Assembly: GCF_029227915.1 (NCBI RefSeq)
Contig: NC_079886.1
Coordinates: 22,296,501-22,360,500, forward strand
Origin: Hydractinia symbiolongicarpus
Lineage: Eukaryota; Cnidaria; Hydrozoa; Anthoathecata; Hydractiniidae
Length of the DNA: 64,000 bases
Direction of reading: 5' to 3'
Made by a program: the position numbers and the translations under genes
The notes under the pieces: generated by a model
Told to the model about the DNA's origin: nothing
Database searches by the model: none
What the model saw: the letters and a program-made list of their open reading frames with translations, nothing else
Part shown: piece by piece, positions 43,901 to 56,100 of the stretch
How the letters are laid out: every line of letters begins with the position of its first letter
Numbering within the stretch: the first letter of the stretch is position 1

Positions 43901-46900
43901 AGGTAGTATGATGGTTCATAAAACGATCTGGTGATGCTCGTTAAGGTAAATCCTCTAATTAAATGAGAATCAAATTAGCGTTATTCATTTTCACGACAAA
44001 GAATACAGAGTTAAAGCTTGCGTGTATAGGGGCAGTTTTAATGGGTAACCCTGATCTTCGTCAGCAGAGTTCCATTGCGTGTATAGGGGCAGTTTTAATA
44101 GTTAACCCTGATCTTCGTCAGCAGAGTTCCAAAATGAATGGTCATCACAAAACTTTTTTATGTAATACTTCTGCAAGCACTAGAAAAGAGCTGATTGATA
44201 AATTTTAAAATTGGAAGACCGGTTGAGAAGGTTTATAAGTGAAAGGGAATTTAAATAATAGACTCATGAACAATCCCAGCCTTCATAGGAAAAATATAAA
44301 CCTTCACTTTGCCTGAAGTGATTTAAAATCATAAACTGCTGTAAAAATGATGTCATGTTTACATAAGGCTTCCCTTGGCAACCATCTTTTACACCAATCA
44401 TATGATAACAGCACATGCGCAGTAATGAGCAGTAGCATTCCCTTCACCTGAACTTCTCTTTGATGTCTTTACCTGAGTTTTTTACTCACAGTGCAATTTC
44501 AATTGTGTCAGAAAGTCTGAAGTGAAATTCAGGCTTATGTCCGTTTGACTTTAGTTGTGAAATAAAAACAATTCTAAGCTGTTTAATGAAGACCAAAGAG
44601 ATTTTACTTCACTTCTGGCAAAGTGAAACTCATGTAAATGGATGGTGCAAAAGCATAAAATAAGTACAACATAAACCAACCTTGAGATCGTATTTTTTAT
44701 GTATTCTTTTCTTATCACTGAAGATGCTTCGTATGACCATATAATAATATTCTTTGCTTTCGATAGTAGTGCGATACATTCCAAGATACTGTGGCAGCAA
44801 CGTATCGGAGTGCGACTCGACAACATACTGAAAAAATAACATATTTTATGTAAGTAAAACAGTGCTACGTTTCGCATTATTATGATATACAGTTAGTGGG
44901 ATTCAAATCAATCAAAAGTTTTAATGTGAGCCATTGTTTACTCTTTAAATACAGATAGCTCAACAACTTACTGTGACTTAAATTTAAAAGTAACTAATAT
45001 TAGTTTATTGGCCTGTTCTTCATTTAAAACTGAACATATAAATTTTTTTTAAGCTTACATTCGCAATAAAAAATGAAGAATTATTATACTTGCTTCATTG
45101 ATACATATATTTAGCAAAGTTTATGAAAAACTGAACATATGTATCAACATTATCAAGAATCATTGTCCAGAACAACCTCCTCATTACGCATTCGTGGTGT
45201 GGAATTCATATAAACACAACCACCAAACTAGAACAAATCTTAAAACTGCTGCAATACTGTTCTGTTACAGACTAGATCCTAACACAATAAACCAGTCATT
45301 CTGGCCGGATGTTTTGTGGCTAGCTTCGAGAATTAAAAATAAATTTCTAAGTTCAAATTTTCAATCAAAAGATTTTGTTTCTGCAACTGAAGAAAGTGGC
45401 GAAGTGTTATTTATTGATCAGTAGGTGACTGACAGACCATTGCTTGGCTCACCTACACAAGAATATACACTATATATTATAAAAATAAGGAAATAAGGAG
45501 AGGAAATGCCATTATGTTAATTGTTCACAAATCATTAGCCACAATCTTCTTAGTCAATAAAAGAATTTTTTTTAATTGATTGTTACACACCATGAAAAAC
45601 TAGCTGTCAAATTTGCAAATCATAATGTTGACTTGAGGAATCCTTCTACAAATAAAAGTTAAAATCGCAAATCCTATTTTTGCATCAATTGCTTGTGTCA
45701 CCTATATTTCTATTAAGGTTAAAAAGGTCTCTTTCAGAGAGAAGAGTTAAACGTCCTCCACCATACCTTTGTTTAAAGGGAGGAAAAACAACAAAGTGAC
45801 GGTGCCCAGTCTGTATATGGTTGGCGTAAGGACAAGCATCCAGCTGTAAAACAATGCCAAAACTCTTTATTAATGGCAAGGGGAACAGTGATCAGAGAAA
45901 TTGCGTAAACGGGACTAGAACTCTAAGGAGTGATGGTGTCGCACATGGTAGGACAGATGTCATGTGTAAGCATCATTAGGCCGTTACCTAGATATCACAT
46001 CACAAGGTAGATAACACTGGTTAAGGATGGCTAGTTTGAATGTTGGTACACCAAAAGGTTGAGCCAGTGAAGTAGTTGAAATGTTAGAACTTAGATCTGT
46101 TGATATGTGTTGTATTCAGGAAGTTAGGTGGAGAAGAGCTTCAGTAGAATTTGTGGAAGGTAGGAGGGCAAGGTATAAGCTTTTTTGGATTGGTAATAGT
46201 GATGGATATGGAGGAGTTGGCATATTCTTCACCAAAAAGTTAATGAAAAATGGAATGGAAAAAATGATAGATGTTATGCCTGTTAATAGTCCTATTATAG
46301 TGATAAAGTTTTTGATAGGTAATAGGATTGTCACTTTTCTGTCAGTTTATACTCTACAGTGTGGACTCAGATAAGATAAAGATAAGTTTTAAAATGAGCT
46401 AATAGCAGATGATAATATCACATCAAGGTTTGGAGATGGTGAACTTGTCATGGTGGGTGGAGACTTTGAAGATCAAGTTGAATAGTCATCTGAAGGTTAT
46501 ATTTCGTAGTAGAAATAAGGAGCGGAAGAGATTGCTTGCTTTTGGAATGGCAAGGGAAATGGTGGTTTGCAACACATCATTAAGTAAAAGACAGAATAGG
46601 TTGATAACATATAAGTCAGGTGGTTGTCAGACACAGATAGATTACTTCCTTGTTAGAAAGTCAGACAAGAAGGTGCAGGACTTGAAATCAGACGCGAGTC
46701 TGACTCGCGCTGAGACTCGCATAAGTCATGGTGACCCGAGTCTGGCGCTAAAAGTTTAGAAAGTGAAGTTTAGCTATTTAGATTTATTCAAGCGTATTTT
46801 ATTGTGCATTATTTTTAGTTATTTTTTAGTTAGTTTCGTTGTATATTATAACCAATAAAGCGATAGTAACGAGCTTTTATTTAAACTTAATAACCAAGCA

Positions 46901-49900
46901 TTAATGTCCCATCCACCATTTTTCACAATATGCCAACATGTTTTGCTGCCCTACGGCGGTCAGACTTAAGTTAAAACCTGCAAAGAAATCGGCGGATTAC
47001 CCCTGAGTTGTGTGAAAAATGTTTTTAACTTTCAGGGGAAAAACCTAACGTACTTTCGAAAGTACAATTATATTTCTTGTGGAGCTGCATGTTATATTAG
47101 ACAATTTTTTTATCTTTTGAACGCTGACTTAATTTACTTTTATTTTAGAGCAACAATTAAAAAAAGCACTGATCATATGGCAGATTGTTTGTCTTTACTT
47201 TTGATTTTGTTGAACAAAAGATCCAAAATTGATGAGTTTAAATTGACTTCTCCAGGCTTAACAACAGCAAACTTAGACTCTTTTTAGACTCGGCCGACTC
47301 GCGCAGCGTAATTGACGTGAGTTTATTAAGACTCGCCTGAACTAGGGTCGGATTTCAAGCCCTGAGGTGGTGAAGGATGTGAAAGTTATATGATGTTTCC
47401 CAATTAGGTTGCTGGTTTGTGATATTATCTTAAGAGTGTCAAAGAAGCCAATGAAAAACAGGCACCATCGTAAAGTCTGGAGGCTGAAGGAAGAGATTGT
47501 AGGAAGACAATTTAGTGCAAAAGTTCAGTTGGCCTACAATGGTCAATGTAATAGTGATAATGTTGAAAGTACTTAAACTACTTTGAAGATTTGCCTTCTA
47601 GAAGCTTCTGATGATACCTAGGTAGATGGATGAAAGGAACAGCTAGGCACAGACAGACCTAGTGGTGGAATAATGAGGTTGACCAGTGTATAAAGAAAAA
47701 AAAAGAAACTTTGTAAGAGTCAGGTGGTAGCAAAAATAATTACTTAGTGTAGTGCCCATATAGCAGTGTATAAAAGAAGCTGATGGTTAGATGTTGTAGC
47801 AGGGTCAGCAGATCCAGACAGAATGGGTAGTGGAGGCTATAAGGAAATTAGGTATGGATAAGTGGCTAGTTAAGATGGTACAGTCTATGTACAGCAATGT
47901 TAGAAGTTGTATCAGAAGTAACGATTCACTTAGTAATGAATTTAGTGTAAATGTTGGTGCACATTAGGGTTCTGTGCTTAGTCATTTTTTCTTTGTTTTA
48001 GTCTTAAAAGCGCTGTTGATGGAATTCCGAAAAAGTTGAAGACATAAGAAGTGCAGTGGTATTGGAGGAAGGTTAACAGCTGACATTCAGTTTGTATGCA
48101 AGTGTTGCACAGGTGAAATAATAGATAACGAAGTATATCCATTTTTAATGATTACAACAGTGGTGTTTCAGAGATAGTGAGAACTTCTGTTACTTAGGTG
48201 ATATGTTGGGCAGTGAAGGGGGTGTTGGAAGAAGTGTTACTTGCAGAATAGGTTCTACCTGGAAAAAATTCAGAGAGCTACTTTCTTTGTTGACTAGCAG
48301 AGTCTTGTCAGTTGAGGTAAAAGTAGGTTGTATGAAGCTTGTGTACAGGTGTTATGTTGTATGGTAGGGAGACATGAGAAACGAAGCAAGAAGATCTTGA
48401 CCAGTTAGAAAGGAATGATGTTGGATAGATAGATAGATGTGCATATTTTACATGGCTAGCCTCATTAATATCGGGGATATACCCTGTCTATTATTTCCAG
48501 GAAGGGCCATGGCTTAGATGGAAAGTCCTAGAGTATTTAATGCTCATTTTGAGCTATGCAGACCCAATTAGGGACCGCCCTCTACTAGACAACTCCCAGC
48601 AACATCCAACGGCCCACACAGTGTGCCATCTCCCCAATTTCCCTCACATGGCTTGGGTTAAAGGGCTATGGTAACATTCACTCGCCAATGTTGAATCGCC
48701 GCCAAGAGGAATCGAACCCCCGGTCTCCTGTACAGAGTACGAGAGCTATAACCACTAATCTACGGCGCCAAGAATGGAACGGAATGGTTAGGTGGGTTGG
48801 AATGGTTAGGTGGGTGTGTAACACCACTCTGAGAAGCAGTAAGAGTTCAAATGAGTTAGAGATAGATAGATGTGCATATTTTACATAACTATCCTCACAA
48901 ACATCGAGGGATATGCCCTGTCCAATTTCCAGGAGGGGCCATGGTTTTAATGGGGGAGTCCTGGAGTATTTATTCTCTTTTGAGCTACGCAAACTTAATT
49001 AAGGTCAGCACTCTGCCAGACAACTCCCTGCAACATGCAACAGCCCAAACAGTGCATCATCTCTCCAATTTCCCTCACATGGCTTGGGTTAACCCAAGGC
49101 AATGGCAATATTCAATTGCCCATATTGAATCACCGCCAAGGAGAATCAAACCACCGTCTCCCGCACAAAGTACGGAAGTGATAACCACTAAACTACGTCA
49201 CTATACAAGTTAAGTTAAAATGAAGGCTATGTATTTGTAGTAATAAAGAAGTAACTCAGATATGAAGAATGAGTTAGTTGGAACACTTGGAAAGAATCAA
49301 GGATGATAATTGGGTGAAAAAGTGTAGACACTTGATAGTTCCTGGGGCAAAGTCCAGAGGTAGTTTTTTAAGATTGCAATCCTTCGCACTCCAATAGTTG
49401 ATACAATACAAGTACAATACTTTGGTTTTGCACATGTGTGTTCACCATTATTACAATAAAATCTACAACAATCCTCAAAACGAACCAGAGCCATGCATTA
49501 ACTGTTTTGTTGGCTAATAAAAAGGTCTCAAAATCGCTTTGTGCTTAAGGTTATTTTTCTTCCACTTAAAACTATTTAAACTTAATAGGTTTGCTCTTAC
49601 TTGTGGTTGCACCCTTAAATACAAAAGTTTGTGAACAAACTTTAAGATTTTTCAAGATTTGCATTACCTGATAATAACTTGGCATGATTTGATGCATCAT
49701 CTCCACTTCCTCTCTTTCCATTGTTTTAATTAAAAATCGTTTATCTACAGTTCGCAAAAACTTTGCACCACTGTTTCCAGAATCTTCAATGGATTTTGGT
49801 TGAATTAAAAATGAGCTCTAAAATATATTAAAACTACAATCAAGCATGTACAAAACACATTATTTTTTCTTTTTTTCTTTTAATTTTAGTCTGGAGTATA

Positions 49901-52723
49901 AAAATAAATAAACAATACAGTTCACTGTTTAAATTTTTACACAAGGCATGAATCCTTATCTACGCTAAAATGGACGTTGAACTTCCATTTTAGTGTGGAT
50001 AAAGATTTTATGGTTAAATTTAGTAAAAGACAAAATTCCTCAGAATGTTAAGCCCCTGTCCTCCCTTATTGGACCTTCTCAAATACAAAAATGGAATTTA
50101 AGATATTTAAATAAGTAAAAAACCTTATATAAAATCAACTTTAGAGGTTGTATAATTGTGTTTGTTAAATTCCTTACTGAAGAAATGTTACTTGTTTCTG
50201 TTCTTTTACCACAAATTTTCTGTATTCTAGTTATTCAGTAATGGTGAAAAGAGGGTTATTTTCCAATGACCCTGTTTTAGAAAGAGGGTTATTGGAAAAA
50301 TGATGAGGAAGGCATGTATAAATAGGCAATCACTTAGGCAGTTTTCAGCACTGACTTCTTAAAGCTTAAAGTGCTGATCCCAGCAAAAATATTTGTAATA
50401 AATTATTTAGGCTTGATGGCTTAAATCATTCACAGCATGCATAGAAAATTAATATATAATTAGAAATTATACGAAACAAAGACCTATTAAAACAGGTGCA
50501 TACATAGCAACCATTCTATAAAAAACAATTTTTTTTGAAGAGAGAAGGTTTCAATAGCAAATGATTGCGAACCAACAATTGCATGTTACATGTTGAAAAA
50601 AATTTCAACTTACAGCATATAATCTCTCATCAATTGTGAATCTTTCACGTAAATTACGAAACACTAAAGGCATGTATTCTTTGACTTTGAAGTGACCAGG
50701 CATATTTTCTCTAAATAAGATATTTAAAAATATATAAGAAGAAATTGAGCAGAAAATCAGTTTTCTCCAAGAATTGCAAAACTTTAAATTATTAAAATAA
50801 AGTATTAAAACATTGTTATATTAAGAAAATAGTTCATAGAATATGACTTTGCTAACTGTTTTATATCCTTTATTATTAATGAGAAGAATCAGATTATTAA
50901 AAATAAAATATTTGAAAACCACAAGAAGTTAAAATCATTGATGAAATTATTACTTCTTTTTACGATGTGTTTATTTATACATTACCCAGTTTGTTTACCT
51001 TCATAAATCTGAGCTGCTTTCAAAACAAGTTCTGCTAATAGACCCTGCAATTTGTTACTGTAACAGTACATTCATGCCAACACAACAACTATCAGACAAA
51101 ACTACTTACTTATTATAAAAATGGTTATCAATTTTTATTTTACTATATGCTTTAAAGTCATCTTTTAACAGCATCACAGGTGGTGGGACATGCGACAACT
51201 GTGATATCTAAAAATAATTACACAGCATGAATATTTATCCTAGACAACTATTTATTTATCGAAGAATATTAAAATACTCAGAACATCATAACCTTATTGT
51301 GGTCTTTTGATACATTTCAGCAGCAGCAAATAGTTTTAATGAATTTAATTTTAATCATTATATAACTGACCTACAGATTTTCTTCCTTGGTTATATTGGA
51401 TTACAGACATGGCAATCACCAACAGCATCCCTACATTACACCCTTTCATCTACTTGCTATGCAATGGACATTGCACCAGCATGCATTTTACATAAAAAAC
51501 ACAATTTTACACAAAATTTCTTGTTGTTTAGTATAATCTATACTGGAAAAATCCTTCAATTTATTTGTTATAAAAAAGTATTTCTATTGCTTACATAGTA
51601 CTACTACTTTGTGGAGAAATTTAGAAAAACATTTCCATGATCACAATTAGTACAATTCTGTGTTTTTTTGTCTTGAAAGTTACTCCAATCTGTTTATATT
51701 TTTCTAATCAGTACATTGAAGTGATTTGCCAATGACTAGATATTTTTAGGCGTCATTGACATGTATATTATAAAACCTTATGTGTCAAAAATTTAATTAT
51801 TAATTCATGCTTAAAATTTTGAATAAAAAGGAAATGATACAAACATTTACTTGTCTTTAAAAAACAGGTGGTCATTAAAAATACATGACAAAAATACTTA
51901 GGCACACAAAATTATTAACAGGTGCAATTTATTGCGATTGTTAAAAAAAGGATTACAAATCCCTTTAGTATACGCTTCTCAATGTATTGTGATTATTATT
52001 ATGTTGTTCAACTGTGTATAAAGTGAAATTTTGGAACATAAATAGAAGAGAATTTTTTCTCAAAATGGTTTGGTATTTGGTGGTATAAAAGAATCAATAC
52101 ATATGTTTTGGAACAAAACATGCTTTTTAAAGATGGTGGTTTAATTTTTATATAAAATTCTATTTCATGAGCTAAATTTGTTTTAACTCAGGGGTATATT
52201 TAAAATTACAAACAACTATCAGTAAACTAAAGACTTATTCTGGGCCAGCCACCTCACCATCCATGGCAACAAAGCTTAACAGTTTGCCAATATAAAAAAT
52301 CTTGAATATCGAAAGAAAACAATATATAATTATTTCAAGACTATTAAAGCGCAGAGAGCCTAGCGCAGTTGCATTATAATTTATTGTGACTCTAGCAATA
52401 ACTTAAATAGACTTTCATGAACTTAAACCTTTCTGGTCACTTCTTCTTGTTCAAATTTGTTACGTTGTCATGCAAAAACGTCTCTTGTTTTGACCACAAA
52501 TATATTTATAAATAATATGAAAAACTAAAAGCAATCTTTAACCACTTTCTACCAAAAATATTTTGCTTTGCAAATATTAGTTACTTACTGAATGGCTAAC
52601 TCCCCACATTAAAACTGCCATTTTTGGGTCAGTTGCACGAAACACTTTGACTTTTTGATGAAATGCTTTAACCTTTTTTCGTTTAGATTTCGTCTTTGTA
52701 AGACTTTTCTTTAGCCCTGACAT
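40968..52723 (-). CDS. PIP4K2, phosphatidylinositol 5-phosphate 4-kinase (11 exons)
   Basis: Makes PI(4,5)P2 from PI5P. Exons in coding order: 52723-52589, 51207-51110, 50710-50614, 49817-49668, 44827-44681, 43494-43456, 43368-43255, 42759-42501, 42125-42025, 41751-41662, 41048-40968. All junctions are GT..AG and in phase. Landmarks: [101 protein letters not shown], then an acidic Ser/Asp-rich insert, [20 protein letters not shown] and [10 protein letters not shown]. The Ala of KKAAHAAK, which sets type II specificity, is kept. Length is 436 aa with the 90-nt exon and 406 aa without it, the human PIP4K2A length. The intron 44828-49667 is full of transposon debris. Confidence 0.95.
41662..41751 (-). 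other. 30-residue cassette exon in the PIP4K2 activation loop
   Basis: 90 nt, phase 0 on both sides, with good acceptor (TTGCAG) and donor (GTAGAT) sites. It encodes [19 protein letters not shown] followed by a [10 protein letters not shown] end. It falls between KTVKHG and AGAEISTV, about nine residues after the specificity-setting alanine. RRRSVSEP resembles a basophilic kinase site. Human paralogues have nothing here. Most likely alternatively spliced. Confidence 0.7.
44021..44131. repeat. 58-bp tandem duplication
   Basis: CGTGTATAGGGGCAGTTTTA ... CGTCAGCAGAGTTCC occurs twice in a row with two or three differences, in a PIP4K2 intron. Confidence 0.85.
45098..45424 (+). other. unidentified open stretch in PIP4K2 intron
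   Basis: 108 codons antisense to PIP4K2, with a protein-like composition ([36 protein letters not shown]). No family recognised, no methionine near its start, no neighbouring exons. May be a transposon remnant. Confidence 0.2.
46676..47364. mobile_element. hAT-type non-autonomous element
   Basis: 689 bp with ends CAGGACTTGAAATC and, inverted, CAGGGCTTGAAATC. Flanking octamers AGAAGGTG and AGGTGGTG agree at six of eight positions, fitting an old 8-bp target duplication. Inserted in LINE copy 3. GACTCGC-type motifs are repeated near both ends. The 91-codon open stretch inside (47012-47287) is not transposase-like. Confidence 0.75.
48424..48769 (-). mobile_element. tRNA-derived SINE, copy B
   Basis: Same body, box A and box B as copy A. 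On the minus strand the 3' end carries an (ATCT)n microsatellite tail (GATAGATAGATAG at 48424-48436 on +). Inserted in LINE copy 3. Confidence 0.85.
48861..49200 (-). mobile_element. tRNA-derived SINE, copy C
   Basis: More diverged copy in the same orientation, about 90 bases from copy B and also with a (GATA)n edge (48861-48870). Box B is degraded (GGTTTGATTCTCC on the minus strand). Confidence 0.85.
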
Positions 52724-53180
52724 CTTTGGTAACGTGAAATGTTACGATTAAAGAATATATCTATGTAAAAATTTACTTCTTCTTCTCCAGTGGACTTCAC
52801 CGTTGCCTTTAGTCGACTCCGACTTGTTTTGGTTTGGTCATACGTAAATTGCCGAACACATTTATTTTTGTAAAAATTGAGGAACGTGTATTCTACAGCT
52901 CAAAAATCTTTGCATAAACTAAGGAAGACCATTACCTAAATTACAAACTATTTTTACAAAGATATTGTCTAATTTTATTTGTGTTGTCTATTAGGTTAGA
53001 ATAACAGTGATATGCTGTTAAACATTATAGCAGTTCACCAGTCACGGTTTTATCATCACGCAAAATGACCGAGCAGTTATTCCGAGCAAACAGGGCAGAC
53101 TAACTGTGGACACAGGATTTTACCACTGAACCCCTAAAACTGGCAACTTATTTCTATCCAGGACTTTATTCGCCATTAAA
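52724..53180. promoter_or_regulatory. probable bidirectional promoter, PIP4K2 / PSMB3
   Basis: About 460 bp between the PIP4K2 ATG (minus) and the proposed PSMB3 ATG (plus). No TATA box stands out. The call depends on the PSMB3 first exon at 53181, which is uncertain. Confidence 0.35.
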
Positions 53181-56100
53181 ATGGTAGGGAGACATTTTTT
53201 GATTAATTTTATAATTTTACTCTTGTTCAACACAATCTATTTTATATTTTCATAGTTCAAAGTTAATAGAGACTGGCAACAAGTCAATATATAAAAGGGT
53301 TGCAGAGCAGCATGCATAACAGGTTTCCTATGTTCGCAAGCAAAATATTATACTCTATCAAGAATTTTTTTAGCAATTTTAAAGTCCCCAAGCAACCTCG
53401 TCCACAGGGCTTTTTTCAATTTTCGAAAATGGTTTCCAGGTTTTCTTTTTACAATGAGATTCAAGGTGGCAGAAACACTTCTGTTCCGTGCGAGTTATTA
53501 AAAATCATGAACCTGTATAAACGCATTCGTTTTTCAGCAAGTGCAAACGACATACATGTTGCAAAAAAACTTTATAGCAAATATATACTACAAAGAGAAA
53601 TCTTAAAGTTTTCCCTACATAATATATACACCTTTATGATAATTTAATTGTACATGCGTTTCTATATACAAGAGTGCCGATAAGCCGCATACGCCGTAAA
53701 AACTGCGGGCGTTTTTACGGCGTATGCGAGTTCAGCGTTTTGAAAAAAAATTAAGTATTTGCCCGAAAAACCCCGAATAGACCTGAACAATGCCCGGAAA
53801 AGAAAAGAAAAACAGACACTAATGATTCAAAAAACTATAAAAATTAAAATGAACTTACTATGTCGTAGCGAAGTTCTTAAAAGAACTATTTTTGATAGTA
53901 TCAAGTAAGATTTACTTGATAAATAACTTATATATAAACTTTATAACTCCTTTATCTTCAAGCGCCTTCTTCCAACTATCTTCTGCGGTATGTTACAAGG
54001 AATTGCATTTCGAGAATGTTCCAGGCGAGTTCAGGAATGTTCGGGCGACAACTGCCAATTTAATTCAAAAAGTCGCCCGAACTCGCCCTTATATATGGGT
54101 GTTTACGGCTTATCGGCACCCTCTTGTTTTTAAGGTTCTCCATAGTTTTACAATATTAAAGAAAAGGAGATAAAAAACATGTTTTATAAGACTTTGTTAG
54201 AGACGAAAGCGTGTTTTCTCCACTTTTTAACTTCCTTTGTATCAATTCATTTAAAATTTTCAGGAAACGTTTGTGCATGTGTACTTTTTATTAAAAGCAA
54301 AATGCAGCAGGAAAAGTTATCATGAAAGAACGTGTTTTCTCCTTAAAAAAGTGTGATGTTTACCTCCTGCGATTGCAAAATAAGCTGCAATGGACTGTTA
54401 GTTATCCTAAATTATCGTAAAAATGAATTGCTTCTTTCTGTTTTATATACATGTTTTGGGGTTTTTGAACTATTCACTCTATTGACTGAACACTTATATA
54501 TTCGGCCACTAAGCGTTTAATAAAAAATTTGCAGAATAAGCATTCTAGCACCCAGAGCTATTTGCAATAAACATCGAAAAACATATTTTTAATCATAACA
54601 ACAACAACATCAAGAACAGTGCACAGTATACACTGACCTGCAATACAGCATCTTTAAATTTGCTAAATTAAACATTTAAAAAGTTACAACATAAAGGATA
54701 GACATCGTTTCGAGTTTGATTTCTTTGTTACGTTTTCATCAGTAAAGCCAACAACATTGAACTAACCTGCATGCGTTGAGTGTTGGCAGGTATCAATGAA
54801 TAATAGTAAAAATGACATGCTATTGCTCTGTTCGCTAAACTAAGTTAAAAAAAACAAAGAAAGGGTGCAACAAAAGAGAGTTTTAAACAAAACTTTACTA
54901 GCAAGCATTTTTCAAGGCTCTTAACAATTTTTGTTAAAAAATATTTATACTAAAAGTAACTTCAGACCCAGTACGCAAAAAAATAACACGTTCATTCACA
55001 AGATTTTTCATGCACACACGTTGTCCCCCCCCCAATGGTGCAAATAATTTTTTAAACTTTTACCCCAGATGTCATTCATGCTTACAACAATAACAATGAA
55101 TGAGGTAACCTTCACTGTTTTGTTGAACAACCTTCGTTGTTCACGATTGTTTGGGCTGACACTTTTACACCGCTGATAAAAGGCAGGTTGGGGAAAGAGG
55201 TGGTCGGTACTCTAAAAGCAGGTCTGCAAAGAATATTTTTCCAAGACAAAAATCTACTAAGCTGACAAATCAATGTCAACAAACATGTGTGATTATTAAT
55301 GTGGTTGGAATGTTGCATGGTACAACTTTAGGTTGGGGAAAAAACATGGAATTTTCACCGTCAAACTCTCGCAGAAGAAGCTTTGGTTAACAAGAACTAC
55401 AAGTGTCCAGATTAAACTTAAGCTAAACTAGTAAAAAATCACCTGAAACTACACAATATGTCGGGTTTGTAGTTAAATAACAACGATTCTGAGAAAAATT
55501 CAGCTCTTATTTATGAAGAGGTGACTGTGTGAATGGGAAGTTTTCCCTCAAATCATATTGGCTACTCTAAAAAACAGGACCTGTAATTGGTTTTAAAGAA
55601 ACACATAACATTTGCTGACCAGGAGAATATAAATTAGTGCACCAACAAAGTTGGTTTATTCAGTGTAGCTTGCCAGCAGTCAACATAGCTTATACCTAGC
55701 AAGGTTTGACTTGGCTTGAAAATTGCACAAAAAATTAGAAATCAAATGTTACTTCTTAAAAGAAACATAGAGCAAGCAACACATTGTTAACACATTGATT
55801 CTATATAAGGATATAATGTATATGTTGTAGTGGTATTTTGTGAAAAAAATGACATTTCTCTGTTTTCATTCTAGAGTATTATGAGCTATAATGGATCAGC
55901 CTTAGTGGCAATGAAAGGCAAAGACTGTGTTGCCATAGCTGCAGACAGAAGATATGGTGTGCAATTTCAAACTATATCCACAAACTTTGAAAAAACATTT
56001 GCTGTGGGGCAGAAACTCTATCTAGGTTTATCAGGATTAGCAACAGATATTCAAACAGTGTATGTTATTATTTTTCAAATTTATTTTGTTTTGGCAATTT

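Larger units (their letters stand above)
45724..49370 (+). mobile_element. RTE-type LINE, decayed copy 3 with nested elements
   Basis: Runs in the same order as the LINE at 9618-13009: 5' motif near 45840 (CATCCAGCTGTAAAACAATG), endonuclease pieces to 46510 ([11 protein letters not shown], then VGGDFE), RT pieces to 48060, zinc-finger remnants near 48045-48110, and the GTTCCTGGGGCAAAG segment near 49337. Many stops, deletions and three insertions: a hAT-type element and two SINEs. Confidence 0.88.

Noticed and set aside
50995..51060. Possible extra PIP4K2 exon (open minus-strand stretch)
   Set aside because: The flanking exons 51207-51110 and 50710-50614 already join in phase and match the family without a gap.
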